DNA of 64,000 nt from DATBGS01 sp036557885 (GCA_036557885.1 DATBGS010000122.1:62001-126000), one strand, 5' to 3'. Positions 41,102 to 49,507 are shown, counted from the first letter of the stretch. The notes: generated from the sequence alone by a model not told the origin. Translations and numbers: made by a program.

Positions 41102-42058
41102 ATGGAGACTTCTATTCGTCTCTTCCACATGAACGACGCTGATAAGCCTCAAGAGGGAACGCCATCGCAGCAGGATGGAACTGTTGGAGCGATTGCGCCC
41201 CAGGTGAGCAACTCACTGGCTGCACCGGCGGCCAATGGTCACAATGCGGGAGAAACAGCAATGGCACGCTCTGAACTGCTGGAGGTGGCAGACCCCGATG
41301 TCGAGGGTGCTGCGGCCCAGGCTACAGTTGAGTGCGAGAAGGCAGGGATTCACAGGAAGGTGGATGTCTTGCCGGATGCTGCCAGGGTGGAGGATGTGGA
41401 TGAGGAAGACGAGGAGGATGAGGACGACCTTGAGGTAGCTGTCACTGCTGAGGCCGGGGATGGTCTGATTGATCTGTCTGGTTTTGAGGCGATGTTCGAG
41501 CGGTTCCAGACGCCGATTATCAATTTTATCTTTCGGCTGGTGGGAAACCGTGAACAGGCGTATGATTTGGCACAAGATGTGTTTGTGAAGGCGTACAAAG
41601 CGCTGGCCGGGGGAACGAGAATTCATTCTGGCGCGCTTTCGGCCTGGCTGTATCGTATCGCTGCGAATACGGCCACTGATGCGCTGCGCCGCAAACGCCT
41701 GATTGCCTGGCTGCCGCTTTCGCTCTTTCAAGAGGATCGCGGGGTGGGATCAGGCGGCGGCTCCGACGCCGGGGGAAGAGATGAGCACTTCCCAGGGTCG
41801 GCCAGTCTGTACAACGGCGGAGGCAATCAGGGTGGGCGTTTTGAGCAGCGGGTTGCTGATCGGGAAATTGTGGAAAAGGTGCTCAGTAAGTTGCCGGAAA
41901 AGTATTCGGTGTGTTTGTTGCTGTATGAACACCAGGGTTTTTCGTGTAATGAGATTGCGGATGTGTTAAAGATTAGTCCGTCAGCGGTGAAGATGCGACT
42001 GATGCGTGCGCGCGAGCGCTTTATTTCGCTCTATCAACAGGAGGAAGCAGGTCCATGA
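41102..42058 (+). CDS. ECF-type sigma factor with a long acidic N-terminal extension
   Basis: A 318-residue sigma factor. Region 2 is at about 125-195 (FEAMFERFQTPIINFIFRL, QAYDLAQDVFVKAYKAL, AWLYRIAANTATDALRRKR) and region 4 at about 255-312 (LPEKYSVCLLLYEHQGFSC, SPSAVKMRLMRARERF). Typical ECF factors are about 180-200 residues; here the first 120 residues are an acidic extension (VDEEDEEDEDD) and the 2-4 linker is long and Gly-rich. The next gene, an anti-sigma factor, overlaps it by 4 bases (ATGA). The start at 41102 is not certain; no ribosome site stands out. Confidence 0.88.
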   Translation: METSIRLFHMNDADKPQEGTPSQQDGTVGAIAPQVSNSLAAPAANGHNAGETAMARSELLEVADPDVEGAAAQATVECEKAGIHRKVDVLPDAARVEDVDEEDEEDEDDLEVAVTAEAGDGLIDLSGFEAMFERFQTPIINFIFRLVGNREQAYDLAQDVFVKAYKALAGGTRIHSGALSAWLYRIAANTATDALRRKRLIAWLPLSLFQEDRGVGSGGGSDAGGRDEHFPGSASLYNGGGNQGGRFEQRVADREIVEKVLSKLPEKYSVCLLLYEHQGFSCNEIADVLKISPSAVKMRLMRARERFISLYQQEEAGP

Positions 42059-43668
42059 CGTGCAAGCAGGCCCGGCAGCTTCTGGCTGCCTCTCGGCGGG
42101 GTGATTGCTCACCTGGGGATTACGCCGAACTGCAAGCGCATCTGGCGGGGTGTGAAGGATGCCGCACGCGAGATGTTGAATATCAGCAGGTTGGGGAGGC
42201 GATTGGCTCCCTGCCGGAGATCGCGCCTCCACCTGATTTTTTGGCGCGGGTGCTGGCAGCAGCGCGGGCTGAGGAAAGCCAGGCTGCGCAACCCACCGCT
42301 GCGAAGAAGGCGCCAGAAACCGTTGTGGTGACTGGGCCAACGGACGCTTCATATTTCCCCACGCTGCGGAAGGTGGTGGCCGAACGGCGCGTGCGCGTGG
42401 TCCCTTTGCGGGGCCAGGTGAGTCCTGCGGCTACGTTTGCGCTGCGCTATGGCGCGGCAATGGCTGCCGCGTTCATGCTGTTCAGCCTGGGCAGCCTTAT
42501 GCTGGTGCAGTTGTTGTATAACCATCCAGGAACTCCGCCAATATCTTGTGTGGGATGCCAATCGTTACACACCTCTTACTATGCTGCGGATTCGACTTAT
42601 CCGTTTGTGTCAGATGCCATTGCCAGCGAGGATGGGCACACGATTGTGTACGCGGCGCGTACTGCCGATGGTCAGTATATGCTGGAGGCGCTGACAGAAC
42701 CAAGCAGGCAAAGCGTGGACTTGTTGCCAGCCCCGGTTTCCGAGCCAATTACGCTGGAAGGCTGGGCGCGTGGATGGGTGCTCTGGTCCGAGGGGGATAC
42801 AGCCCTGGGAGCACATTGGACGCTGAACGCGACGCAGATGCTTCCGGCGCTGGCAGGGGCCACCACCACTTTGCAAATTGCTGAGGGCGGGCAGGCTGAT
42901 GCTGCGGGTCCGGCGGCGCTGCATGGGGTGCATGAATCTGGCTCGCTGGTGCTGGTGGCCGAGGAAATGGCTGATAGGCATGGGCGGTTGCTGGAGTTTG
43001 ATCTGGCGCAGGTTAGCGCGGTCAAGCCGGTGGTGCTTGCCAGCGCGCAGCCAGAGCATCTGATTGCTGACCCTGCTACCGATGGTTCCAGCGTCTATTG
43101 GGCGGATGAGTGGCGCGACCTTGACGGGACGCTGCATGGCGATATTTATCGGCGCATACCCGATAGTCAGCCGGTGCAGGTGACCCACACTGGTTTTTCG
43201 TTCTCGCCTATGCTGGTGAGCAATATGCTGATCTGGCTGGGGGCACCAGCGGCGCAGGCAGATGCGAAGTCGGACGGCCAGAGCACACCAACGATCACCC
43301 CAACCTCGACGGGAACGCTGACACCTGTTGGTGGCAGCGCGAGCACGGCACCTGTGATGGGGACGCTGTGGGAGGAAGCGTTGGATGGTCGGCCTGACCT
43401 GGACAGCGGCCCGAAAAAGCAGATCACGCAGACGGCTGCTGACCCGGAGGCGGGCGCGACATTTGTTGCCTGGCAGGATGGCAATGGCAACTATTCGCTT
43501 TACGACGTGACCACTGATCATGTGCAGCCGCTGAACACCTATATCTCCGATCCTCTGGTGTTCTCGGTGTCGCCAAAAGCGGTGCTCTGGGTGACGGCGG
43601 ATAAATCCGCAGACACGCAGACCCCGGCGAAGACAACCATTAACGTGCTGGCCTGGCCGCAAAAATAA
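42055..43668 (+). CDS. Transmembrane anti-sigma factor with a large extracellular domain
   Basis: A 537-residue protein. Residues 1-45 form a zinc-finger anti-sigma domain (MTCKQARQLLAASRRGD, then HLAGCEGCR, an HxxxCxxC). One transmembrane helix lies at about 140-162 (AAMAAAFMLFSLGSLMLVQL). The remaining 370 residues are extracytoplasmic and rich in strands with repeated Trp/Tyr-Ala/Trp turns (SSVYWADEW, MLIWLGAP, GATFVAWQDGNGNYSLYDV), as in a beta-propeller. It overlaps the sigma gene and should hold it at the membrane until an outside signal is sensed. A Thr/Pro-rich insert lies near 400-430. Confidence 0.85.
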   Translation: MTCKQARQLLAASRRGDCSPGDYAELQAHLAGCEGCRTRDVEYQQVGEAIGSLPEIAPPPDFLARVLAAARAEESQAAQPTAAKKAPETVVVTGPTDASYFPTLRKVVAERRVRVVPLRGQVSPAATFALRYGAAMAAAFMLFSLGSLMLVQLLYNHPGTPPISCVGCQSLHTSYYAADSTYPFVSDAIASEDGHTIVYAARTADGQYMLEALTEPSRQSVDLLPAPVSEPITLEGWARGWVLWSEGDTALGAHWTLNATQMLPALAGATTTLQIAEGGQADAAGPAALHGVHESGSLVLVAEEMADRHGRLLEFDLAQVSAVKPVVLASAQPEHLIADPATDGSSVYWADEWRDLDGTLHGDIYRRIPDSQPVQVTHTGFSFSPMLVSNMLIWLGAPAAQADAKSDGQSTPTITPTSTGTLTPVGGSASTAPVMGTLWEEALDGRPDLDSGPKKQITQTAADPEAGATFVAWQDGNGNYSLYDVTTDHVQPLNTYISDPLVFSVSPKAVLWVTADKSADTQTPAKTTINVLAWPQK

Positions 43669-43677
43669 GGCGAATAG

Positions 43678-43720
43678 CCCGGAGGGGACTGACACGCTCA
43701 GCGTGTCAGTCCCCTCCGGG
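43678..43720. terminator. Bidirectional terminator between anti-sigma and rlmB genes
   Basis: A 20-bp perfect stem (43678-43697 with 43701-43720, arm beginning CCCGGAGGGGACTGACACGC) with loop TCA, followed on the plus strand by TGTTTTC. The rlmB stop lies 6 bases beyond on the opposite strand, so both convergent genes probably use it. Confidence 0.85.
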
Positions 43721-43725
43721 TGTTT

Positions 43726-44478
43726 TCAGGCATGAGGCTGGTCTGGCTTTGCGCGCTGCCGCCAGGCGGCGTAGAGGACGATGGAGCCAGCAACGGCGGC
43801 GTTGAGCGAGTTGATCTGGCCGCGCATGGGCAGCCGCACCAGGAAATCGCAGTGCTCGCGCACGAGGCGGCTGATGCCCTTGCCTTCGCTGCCCACGACC
43901 AGCGCGAGCGGGCGGTCCAGGTCTACGCGGTCATAGTCCTGGGTGGCTTCCCCGGCCAGCCCAACGACCCAGATGCCGCGTTTTTTGAGCGTGTCCACTG
44001 CGCGGGTGAGGTTCGTGACCTGCGCCACCAGCAGATGCTCAACGGCTCCGGCAGAGCTTTTATCTACCGCCGGGGTCAGTCCGGCGGCGCGATGCTCCGG
44101 CAGAATGAGGCCATGCGCGCCGACGGCTTCGGCGGTGCGCAGGAGCGACCCCAGGTTGTGAATGTCCTGGATGGAATCCAGCATGAGCAAGAGCGGTGGC
44201 TCCCCGCGCTGCTCTGCCAGCGCCAGGATGTCTTCCAGCGAGGCGTAGTCGCGCGGGGCGACGCTGGCGACGCAGCCCTGATGCACCGCGCCGCGCGTCA
44301 GGTCGTCCAGACGACGGCGCGGCGTATATTCAACGGGGACGTGCCGACGCTCGGCCTCGCTGAGCAGGTCTTGCACGCCTGCCTCGCGTGTGCCTTCGGC
44401 CAGCAAGAGCCGGTAGACCTTGCGGTTTGAGCGCAGCGTCTCCAACACGGGGTTGCGTCCCCAGACGTAATCGGCCAT
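43726..44478 (-). CDS. rlmB: 23S rRNA 2'-O-methyltransferase of the SpoU family
   Basis: A 250-residue methyltransferase. The start MADYVWGRNPVLETLRSNRKV forms the substrate-binding domain, and the SPOUT domain shows LLMLDSIQDIHNLGSLLRTAEAVGAHGLI, VVGLAGEA, LALVVGSEGKGISRLV and LPMRGQINSLNAAVAGSIVLYAAW, which are motifs 1-3 of the family. It modifies a ribose in 23S rRNA (G2251 in E. coli). It follows cysS by 4 bases on the minus strand. TrmH-like tRNA methyltransferases are close alternatives, but the N-terminal domain fits RlmB. Confidence 0.92.
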   Translation of the reverse strand: MADYVWGRNPVLETLRSNRKVYRLLLAEGTREAGVQDLLSEAERRHVPVEYTPRRRLDDLTRGAVHQGCVASVAPRDYASLEDILALAEQRGEPPLLLMLDSIQDIHNLGSLLRTAEAVGAHGLILPEHRAAGLTPAVDKSSAGAVEHLLVAQVTNLTRAVDTLKKRGIWVVGLAGEATQDYDRVDLDRPLALVVGSEGKGISRLVREHCDFLVRLPMRGQINSLNAAVAGSIVLYAAWRQRAKPDQPHA

Positions 44479-44482
44479 AGGC

Positions 44483-45940
44483 TTACGCCTTGAACTCCCA
44501 GGTGGTTTCCTGGGCGCGGTCTTTGAGAATCACGTTGTGGCGTGCCTCCAGTTCTTTGCGGATGCGGTCAGCCTCGCCCCATTGCTTGGCCTGGCGCGCG
44601 GCGTTGCGCTCGGCAATCAGACGCTCGATCTCGGCCAGCAGCGCCGGGTCGAGCTTCTGGGCCGCGTCCTCCTGCTCAATCTGCACGCCCAGCACCTGCA
44701 TGATGAGTTCATCCAGCAGGTCCAGCGCGGCCTGAAGCGTGGCGGCTGCTTCTGGGGTGATCTCGGTGCCCTCCAGCACGGCGGCATAGTCGTTGGCGCG
44801 GCGCACGAAGTTGTCTATGGCCGCCAGCCCGCCGGAGGTGTTGAAGTCGTCATCCATCGCGGCGATAAAGGCGGCGCGCGTCTCCTCCACCGGGACGGCT
44901 GAGGCGATGGGCGCGGCAGAAGCGGTGTTTCCACTGCCGCCCTCACTGGCGCGGCGCAGCAGGCGCAGCAGATTGTTACGCAGCTCGACGTAGCGTGCCC
45001 AGCGCGGCTGTACCGCCGCCAGCGCTTCTTCGCTGTAGGCGATGGGGGCGCGGTAGTGGTGGCTGACCAGATACAGCCGGATGACGGGGGCCGGATATTT
45101 TTTGAGCATATCTATGAGCGGGATAAACACGTCGGAGTGCGCCATCTTTTTGTCGCCCAGGTTGAGCATGCCGACATGTACCCAATATTTGGCAAAAGGC
45201 GCGGTGTCGGTGGCGGCCTCGCTTTGGGCTATCTCGTTTTCATGGTGCGGGAAGATCAGATCGGTGCCGCCGCCATGAATATCAATTTTTTCGCCCAGGG
45301 TGTCCAGCGCCATTGTGGAGCACTCGATGTGCCAGCCAGGGCGCCCATGCCCCCAGGGACTTTCCCAGAAGGGTTCGCCGGGCTTGGCGGCTTTCCAGAG
45401 GGCAAAATCGCGCGGGTCGCGCTTTTTGGGGTCTGGCTCGATGCGTGCCCCGGCATTGAGCAGGTCTTCATCGGGCTGGTGCGAGAGGCGCCCGTAGCGC
45501 GGGAAGGAACTGACGGCGTAAAACACGTCGCCGCCTGATGCGTAGGCGTGGCCTTTGTCCACCAGGGTTTGGATCATGGCGATGATCTTGGGCATGTACT
45601 GGGTGACGTAGGTGTACTGATCGGCACGGCGCACGTTGAGCGGATCAATGGCAGCAAAGTAGCGATCAATATAGCGTTTGGCGGCTTCGGCAGCGGGGAT
45701 GCCCTCGCGTTGGCCTGCGGCAATGATCTTGTCGTCTACATCGGTAAAGTTCTGGATGTAGCGCACAGGATAGCCGCGATATTCCAGGTAGCGGCGGATG
45801 ACATCGTTGAGCACAAAGTTGCGCGCGTGGCCGATGTGCGGCTCGTTTTTGGGCGTCAGGCCGCAGACGTACATTTTGACGGGCAGGGCATACGGTTCAA
45901 AGACTTCTTCGCGCCCGGATTCGGTGTTGTGAATGAGCAT
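44483..45940 (-). CDS. cysS: Cysteinyl-tRNA synthetase with altered KMSKS motif
   Basis: A 485-residue class I synthetase that charges tRNA-Cys. HIGH is intact (PHIGHAR, 35-38) and the zinc ligands are present (C26 in YVCG, C207 in IECS, H232/H233 and E234 in PHHENE), as are GRPGWHIECS and DIHGGGTDLIFPHHENEIAQ. The KMSKS motif reads KMAHS (265-269), losing the second Lys that normally contacts the ATP phosphates; the following SLGN is also replaced. CysRS-like enzymes of other function (MshC) keep KMSKS, so this is not the explanation. An upstream ORF rich in Cys codons may control expression. Confidence 0.92.
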   Translation of the reverse strand: MLIHNTESGREEVFEPYALPVKMYVCGLTPKNEPHIGHARNFVLNDVIRRYLEYRGYPVRYIQNFTDVDDKIIAAGQREGIPAAEAAKRYIDRYFAAIDPLNVRRADQYTYVTQYMPKIIAMIQTLVDKGHAYASGGDVFYAVSSFPRYGRLSHQPDEDLLNAGARIEPDPKKRDPRDFALWKAAKPGEPFWESPWGHGRPGWHIECSTMALDTLGEKIDIHGGGTDLIFPHHENEIAQSEAATDTAPFAKYWVHVGMLNLGDKKMAHSDVFIPLIDMLKKYPAPVIRLYLVSHHYRAPIAYSEEALAAVQPRWARYVELRNNLLRLLRRASEGGSGNTASAAPIASAVPVEETRAAFIAAMDDDFNTSGGLAAIDNFVRRANDYAAVLEGTEITPEAAATLQAALDLLDELIMQVLGVQIEQEDAAQKLDPALLAEIERLIAERNAARQAKQWGEADRIRKELEARHNVILKDRAQETTWEFKA

Positions 45941-46256
45941 AACGACTCCTTCGGGAGACAGCCAGCAAGAACGCTGGACAAGATGAGCAAACAGCTATGC
46001 GAGTGGGAAGGAGCAGAGGTCGGGCCGCGAACTGGGGCGGGAGCAGAGCAGATTTCGGCGGAAAAGAGTAAAACCTATCTAAGCCTGCTGTTACCGAACC
46101 CCAGGTTCGAGGCCCTTGCAACAGGCGCAGGTTGTCCATTCTTTGATGGTGAGCTTCATAGTGTGATGTGTACTCAAGCGATGAACTTTACCCTCTGATT
46201 GCAGTACATTCGGCATAACAAAAGTAGTGTACCACATTTTCTGCAACCTTGCGGAC
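45941..46256. other. Long cysS leader region
   Basis: This 316-base spacer upstream of cysS holds a 22-codon ORF on the minus strand (46091-46159), then 150 bases with a CCAGC/GCTGG hairpin and a CTCC/GGAG pairing over the cysS ribosome site (AAGGAG near 45945-45950). T-box elements (a GGTGGNACC-type sequence) were looked for and not found. Confidence 0.6.
46091..46159 (-). CDS. Cys-codon leader peptide upstream of cysS
   Basis: A 22-codon ORF reads MKLTIKEWTTCACCKGLEPG and ends VR-stop. Three Cys codons (TGC, TGT, TGC) fall within four codons (C11-A12-C13-C14), where such a cluster is very unlikely by chance. The ORF stops 150 bases before the cysS ATG. A possible -10 (TACACA) lies 7 bases before its ATG, which would make it leaderless. 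Just after the Cys codons CGAACC can pair with GGTTCG. Such ORFs act as cysteine-dependent attenuators in mycobacteria. The whole model is inference from sequence. Confidence 0.55.
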   Translation of the reverse strand: MKLTIKEWTTCACCKGLEPGVR

Positions 46257-46745
46257 TTACCCTGGCTGATCGTGCTCTAGCAGCGCCACCGCATAGCAGC
46301 CAATGCCTTCTTTGCGCCCGGTGAAGCCGAGGCCGTCGGTGGTGGTGGCTTTGACGCTGATCTGGGCAAGCTCTATCTGCAACAGTTCGGCCAGGCGCGC
46401 GCGCATGGCGGGGATGTGCGGCTCCATGCGAGGTTCTTCTGCGACGATGACGGCATCCGCGTTGCCGACGCGCCAGCCATGTTGGGCGAGCAGATCGCGG
46501 GTGTAGATGAGGAAGGCGCTGCTGGGGGCATCTTTCCAGCGCGGGTCGCTGGAGGGGAAATGGCTGCCAATATCGCCCAGGGCTGCCGCGCCCAGCAGCG
46601 CGTCTACGACGGCGTGGATAAGCACGTCGGCATCGGAGTGGCCCGCCAGCCCGCGCTCATGGGGGATGGTGATGCCACCAATGATCAGGGGGCGCCCGGC
46701 TACGAAGCCATGCACGTCGTAGCCGATACCTATTCGTGTAGTCAT
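46257..46745 (-). CDS. ispF: 2-C-methyl-D-erythritol 2,4-cyclodiphosphate synthase
   Basis: A 162-residue enzyme of the MEP pathway to isoprenoids. It shows the family pattern MTTRIGIGYDVHGFVAGRPLIIGG (Asp and His for zinc), HERGLAGHSDADVLIHAVVDALLGAAALGDIG, and near the C-terminus SVKATTTDGLGFTGRKEGIGCYAVALL, all of which match IspF closely. ispD lies about 2 kb upstream on the same strand; the two are separated by an exported protein gene. It converts CDP-methylerythritol phosphate to a cyclodiphosphate. The start at 46745 gives the usual N-terminus. Confidence 0.95.
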   Translation of the reverse strand: MTTRIGIGYDVHGFVAGRPLIIGGITIPHERGLAGHSDADVLIHAVVDALLGAAALGDIGSHFPSSDPRWKDAPSSAFLIYTRDLLAQHGWRVGNADAVIVAEEPRMEPHIPAMRARLAELLQIELAQISVKATTTDGLGFTGRKEGIGCYAVALLEHDQPG

Positions 46746-46857
46746 GTCAGGCGTGTCCTCAACGGATTGTATCGGATGCCCCGCCCAGGCTCCAGCATAT
46801 CCCAATCAGTATACCCCACGCGCCAGTGTGAAGGTTAGCGGTACCAGGGGAAGCGCT

Positions 46858-46957
46858 CCCCGGCACGGAGGCCGGGGCTACAGGCCGCACTGCCCCTTGT
46901 AGCGCCGCCGTCCCTGGCGGCGAACGGTTCACCAGCACGGAGGCTGGCGCTACAGGG
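46858..46957. repeat. Three TGTAGC-type hairpin repeats between ispF and an exported protein gene
   Basis: Copies at 46858-46884 (minus orientation), 46896-46925 (plus) and 46929-46957 (minus) share TGTAGC, then a paired CCGGC or CCGCC-type arm around CGTCCCTG or CTCCGTG, and its complement. These belong to the same family as 14882 and 16181-16280. Two orientations alternate, so the array can fold into a series of hairpins. Confidence 0.65.
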
Positions 46958-46972
46958 AAAACGGCGCGGCGG

Positions 46973-48535
46973 CTATTTACAGGTGATCGTGGTTTTCTTC
47001 ATGGCGGCGTCATACATGAAGGTGCAGGTCTGGCCGTTCACCTTGGCGGTGCCTGTGCAGCCTGGGAGCGTGGTGCCGTTGATGACACAGATGGGCATGT
47101 TACCCTGGCCCATGCCGCCAATGGTGGCGCCGGTGGTGACTCCGTTGGCATCCATCTGGAGGGTTACAGGGTCGGCTTTCTTCAAGAGGCCGGTGCAGTT
47201 GAGTTCCTGATCAAAGGAGGCCACAAAGCGCTGTGCCAGGAAGGTGAAGAGGTTGTTGGCGGCGCCGGTATCGGGCGAGGGCGCGGCGATGGTGAACTGC
47301 ATGTCCAGTTGCATGCGGGCGGGTGCAGTATCCAGAAGGTGCTGGCAGTATTCTTTGGTGCTGGCCTGTTGTTTGTTGGCGGGGGGCTGATCCACGCCGA
47401 TGCGGTACAGGTTGGTCTTCGCCAGATTTTCTGCATTGTCCACCAGCACCATTGGGTCGCCAGCGGGTACCAGCGCCACCGGGTCTTTCTGGAACATGGC
47501 GGCCTGCAATTCATTGAGCGGCAGCGCGGTAAGCTGCTGCTTTCCGCCGGAGGCCAGATCGGGGGCGGTCCAGGGAGCGCAGCCCAGTGCGTGGTCAAGC
47601 GGTCCAACCAGCAGGCCGTTGTCGCTGCCGTTATCCTGTGGCTGGGCATTGGGCAGCGCGGCTACGTTCGCGGGCGTATTTTGGGCGGTGCGTCCGTTGG
47701 GATTGACGAGATAGGCGGTGGTCACGTTGTCGCTCTGGTCCTGGTCCACTACCGTGAAGTCTCGGACGGTTGGGCAGGGCAGGCCATCGTTGGCTTTCCC
47801 CAGAGGCGGCGGGGTCAGTTTGCCGGCCAGGATCATCGAATTGGCGACGGCAAAGAACTCCGGCGCGTTGCAATAAGCCATCTGCCCGAAGATGGAATCG
47901 CCCAGGCCGTTGATGCAGTTGGCCTCTTCAAGCACGCGGTCATTGGCCCCTTTGAGGGTGAGGTTGTCGCCGTTATAGCCGAACCAGAGGGCGACGACGG
48001 CGTTGGCCGGTAGCTGCGGAACAACGGGGTCGGCAGCGGGTTTGGTGCCTTTGTCTATCACCAGCGGGTCATACACCGATATTTGCCCGGTGGCGGAGTC
48101 AATCACCGCGCCTTCTACGAAGGCGGCCTGATCGCCGTTGGATTCGTTGCATGGCCCCTTGTTGGGGTCGGTGGCGACGAGTTGGTAGGGGGTTGCCAGT
48201 CCTGCTGCGGTGAGGGGATGATTGGGCACGATCAGGGTGCAATCTGCATTGAGCTGCGCATCGGCGCGGGTGATCATCAGGTTGCCGAGGCTGAAGGCGC
48301 CAATGGCCGCGCCTACAATCAGTACCAGCAGCCCCAATGAGATAAGAGTTTTCTTAAAGCGCGGCTGGCGCTGACGCGGGGGGTTTTTGGGCAAAACTGC
48401 CGGGCGTGACCATCTGTCTTCTGTCGAATGGTCCCACCTGTCTTCCGCCAGATGGGACCATCTGTCTTCCTGCACAGTTACGGGTGATCGCGTGAATCGG
48501 GTGGCTCTGGACGGCGCTGTCTCTGAGAGACGCAT
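46973..48535 (-). CDS. Membrane-anchored exported Cys-rich protein of unknown function
   Basis: A 520-residue protein. The first 40 residues carry a threefold EDRWxxx(S/A/T) repeat (EDRWSHLA, EDRWDHST, EDRWSR), then a membrane helix at about 64-88 (LISLGLLVLIVGAAIGAFSL) and a large extracytoplasmic part with about ten Cys, spread as expected for disulphides (ADCTLIVPNH, KGPCNESNGD, EANCINGLG). No domain is recognised. AAGGAGAG precedes the ATG. It lies between ispD and ispF but seems unrelated to them. A lipid- or wall-binding role is possible but unsupported. Confidence 0.72.
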   Translation of the reverse strand: MRLSETAPSRATRFTRSPVTVQEDRWSHLAEDRWDHSTEDRWSRPAVLPKNPPRQRQPRFKKTLISLGLLVLIVGAAIGAFSLGNLMITRADAQLNADCTLIVPNHPLTAAGLATPYQLVATDPNKGPCNESNGDQAAFVEGAVIDSATGQISVYDPLVIDKGTKPAADPVVPQLPANAVVALWFGYNGDNLTLKGANDRVLEEANCINGLGDSIFGQMAYCNAPEFFAVANSMILAGKLTPPPLGKANDGLPCPTVRDFTVVDQDQSDNVTTAYLVNPNGRTAQNTPANVAALPNAQPQDNGSDNGLLVGPLDHALGCAPWTAPDLASGGKQQLTALPLNELQAAMFQKDPVALVPAGDPMVLVDNAENLAKTNLYRIGVDQPPANKQQASTKEYCQHLLDTAPARMQLDMQFTIAAPSPDTGAANNLFTFLAQRFVASFDQELNCTGLLKKADPVTLQMDANGVTTGATIGGMGQGNMPICVINGTTLPGCTGTAKVNGQTCTFMYDAAMKKTTITCK

Positions 48536-48756
48536 GGGATCTCTCCTTCTTTCCAGGTGCAGTGAAGACGTGTCTTTGTTGAGGATGGTTCGCTACATCG
48601 CTTCTTCGCACAGAATGGAAAATAGCAGAGGTAATTTCTTGTGTACAGGAAAGCGTGATGGGAATAGGACCAAAGTACCAGCCAGACTACTGCTCTCTTG
48701 CCTGGATGTTACTGATAGGAGAATCGGGCGTTGAAGCGCTGACAAAGAGGCGGCGA

Positions 48757-49476
48757 TCAGATCAGGCGCTTGTGTGTTGCCTCGGCAATCACGAGGTCGT
48801 CGGGCGTGGTGACTTTGATATTCTCGTAGGCGCCCAGAAAGAGCGCGACGGGGTGGCCCAGGCGCTCTACCAGGGCGGCATCGTCGGTGGCATCCCAGGC
48901 TGGGTCAAGGGCGCGGTGGGCCTGGAGGAGCAGGTCATAGGCGAAGACCTGGGGCGTCTGGACGGCCCAGAGCGAGGCGCGGTCAAGCGTTTCTATGACC
49001 AGGCCGTCTGGTCCTGCGCGCTTGATGGTATCTTTGACAGGGACGGCGGCAGTGGCGGCACCGTGCTGGCGGGCGGCGGCCAGCCCTTGCTCGATGAGCG
49101 CGGTGGAGAGAAAAGGGCGCGCGCCGTCGTGGACCAGGACGTAGCCGGGAGGGGTGGCCGAATGCAGCGCCTCCAGGCCAGCCAGCACAGAATCGCGCCG
49201 CCGGGCGCCGCCAGGGATTAATGCGCGGATATGCTGCCAGCCTTCGCGCTGGCAAAGCTGCGCGCCTTCAGCGAGCGCGTCCTGTGCCAGGACGACTACG
49301 ATGTCATCAACCAGGCCGGAGCGCTCGCAGGCGCCGATGCTGTGCGCGAGCAGCGGCTTGCCGCCAAGCATGGCCCAGGTTTTGTTGATGCCCTGCATGC
49401 GGCGGCTGCTGCCCGCTGCAACGATGATGGCAGCCATACGTGTTGATTGGCTCTGGTTGTCTCTGCTGGCATCCAT
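48757..49476 (-). CDS. ispD: 2-C-methyl-D-erythritol 4-phosphate cytidylyltransferase
   Basis: A 239-residue enzyme of the MEP isoprenoid pathway that adds CMP to methylerythritol phosphate. The nucleotide-binding loop is AAIIVAAGSSRRMQGINKTWAML, followed by GGARRRDSVLAGLEAL, VLVHDGARPFLS and PVKDTIKR, as in IspD. ATG 49476 starts at an N-terminal Asp/Ser-rich extension of 13 residues; ATG 49437 (the M before AAIIVAAG) is the more family-like start but has no ribosome site. A partial TGTAGC repeat lies just upstream. Confidence 0.93.
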   Translation of the reverse strand: MDASRDNQSQSTRMAAIIVAAGSSRRMQGINKTWAMLGGKPLLAHSIGACERSGLVDDIVVVLAQDALAEGAQLCQREGWQHIRALIPGGARRRDSVLAGLEALHSATPPGYVLVHDGARPFLSTALIEQGLAAARQHGAATAAVPVKDTIKRAGPDGLVIETLDRASLWAVQTPQVFAYDLLLQAHRALDPAWDATDDAALVERLGHPVALFLGAYENIKVTTPDDLVIAEATHKRLI

Positions 49477-49507
49477 CAGCCGGTGCTCTCCCTGGCCTCC
49501 GGCACCG

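Noticed and set aside
44483..45940. Reading the cysS gene as a mycothiol cysteine ligase (MshC)
   Set aside because: Length (485), full anticodon-binding region and zinc ligands fit CysRS, and MshC itself retains KMSKS.
45941..46256. T-box riboswitch upstream of cysS
   Set aside because: No GGTGGNACC-type sequence, no typical specifier stem and no antiterminator/terminator pair were found; the Cys-codon ORF fits better.
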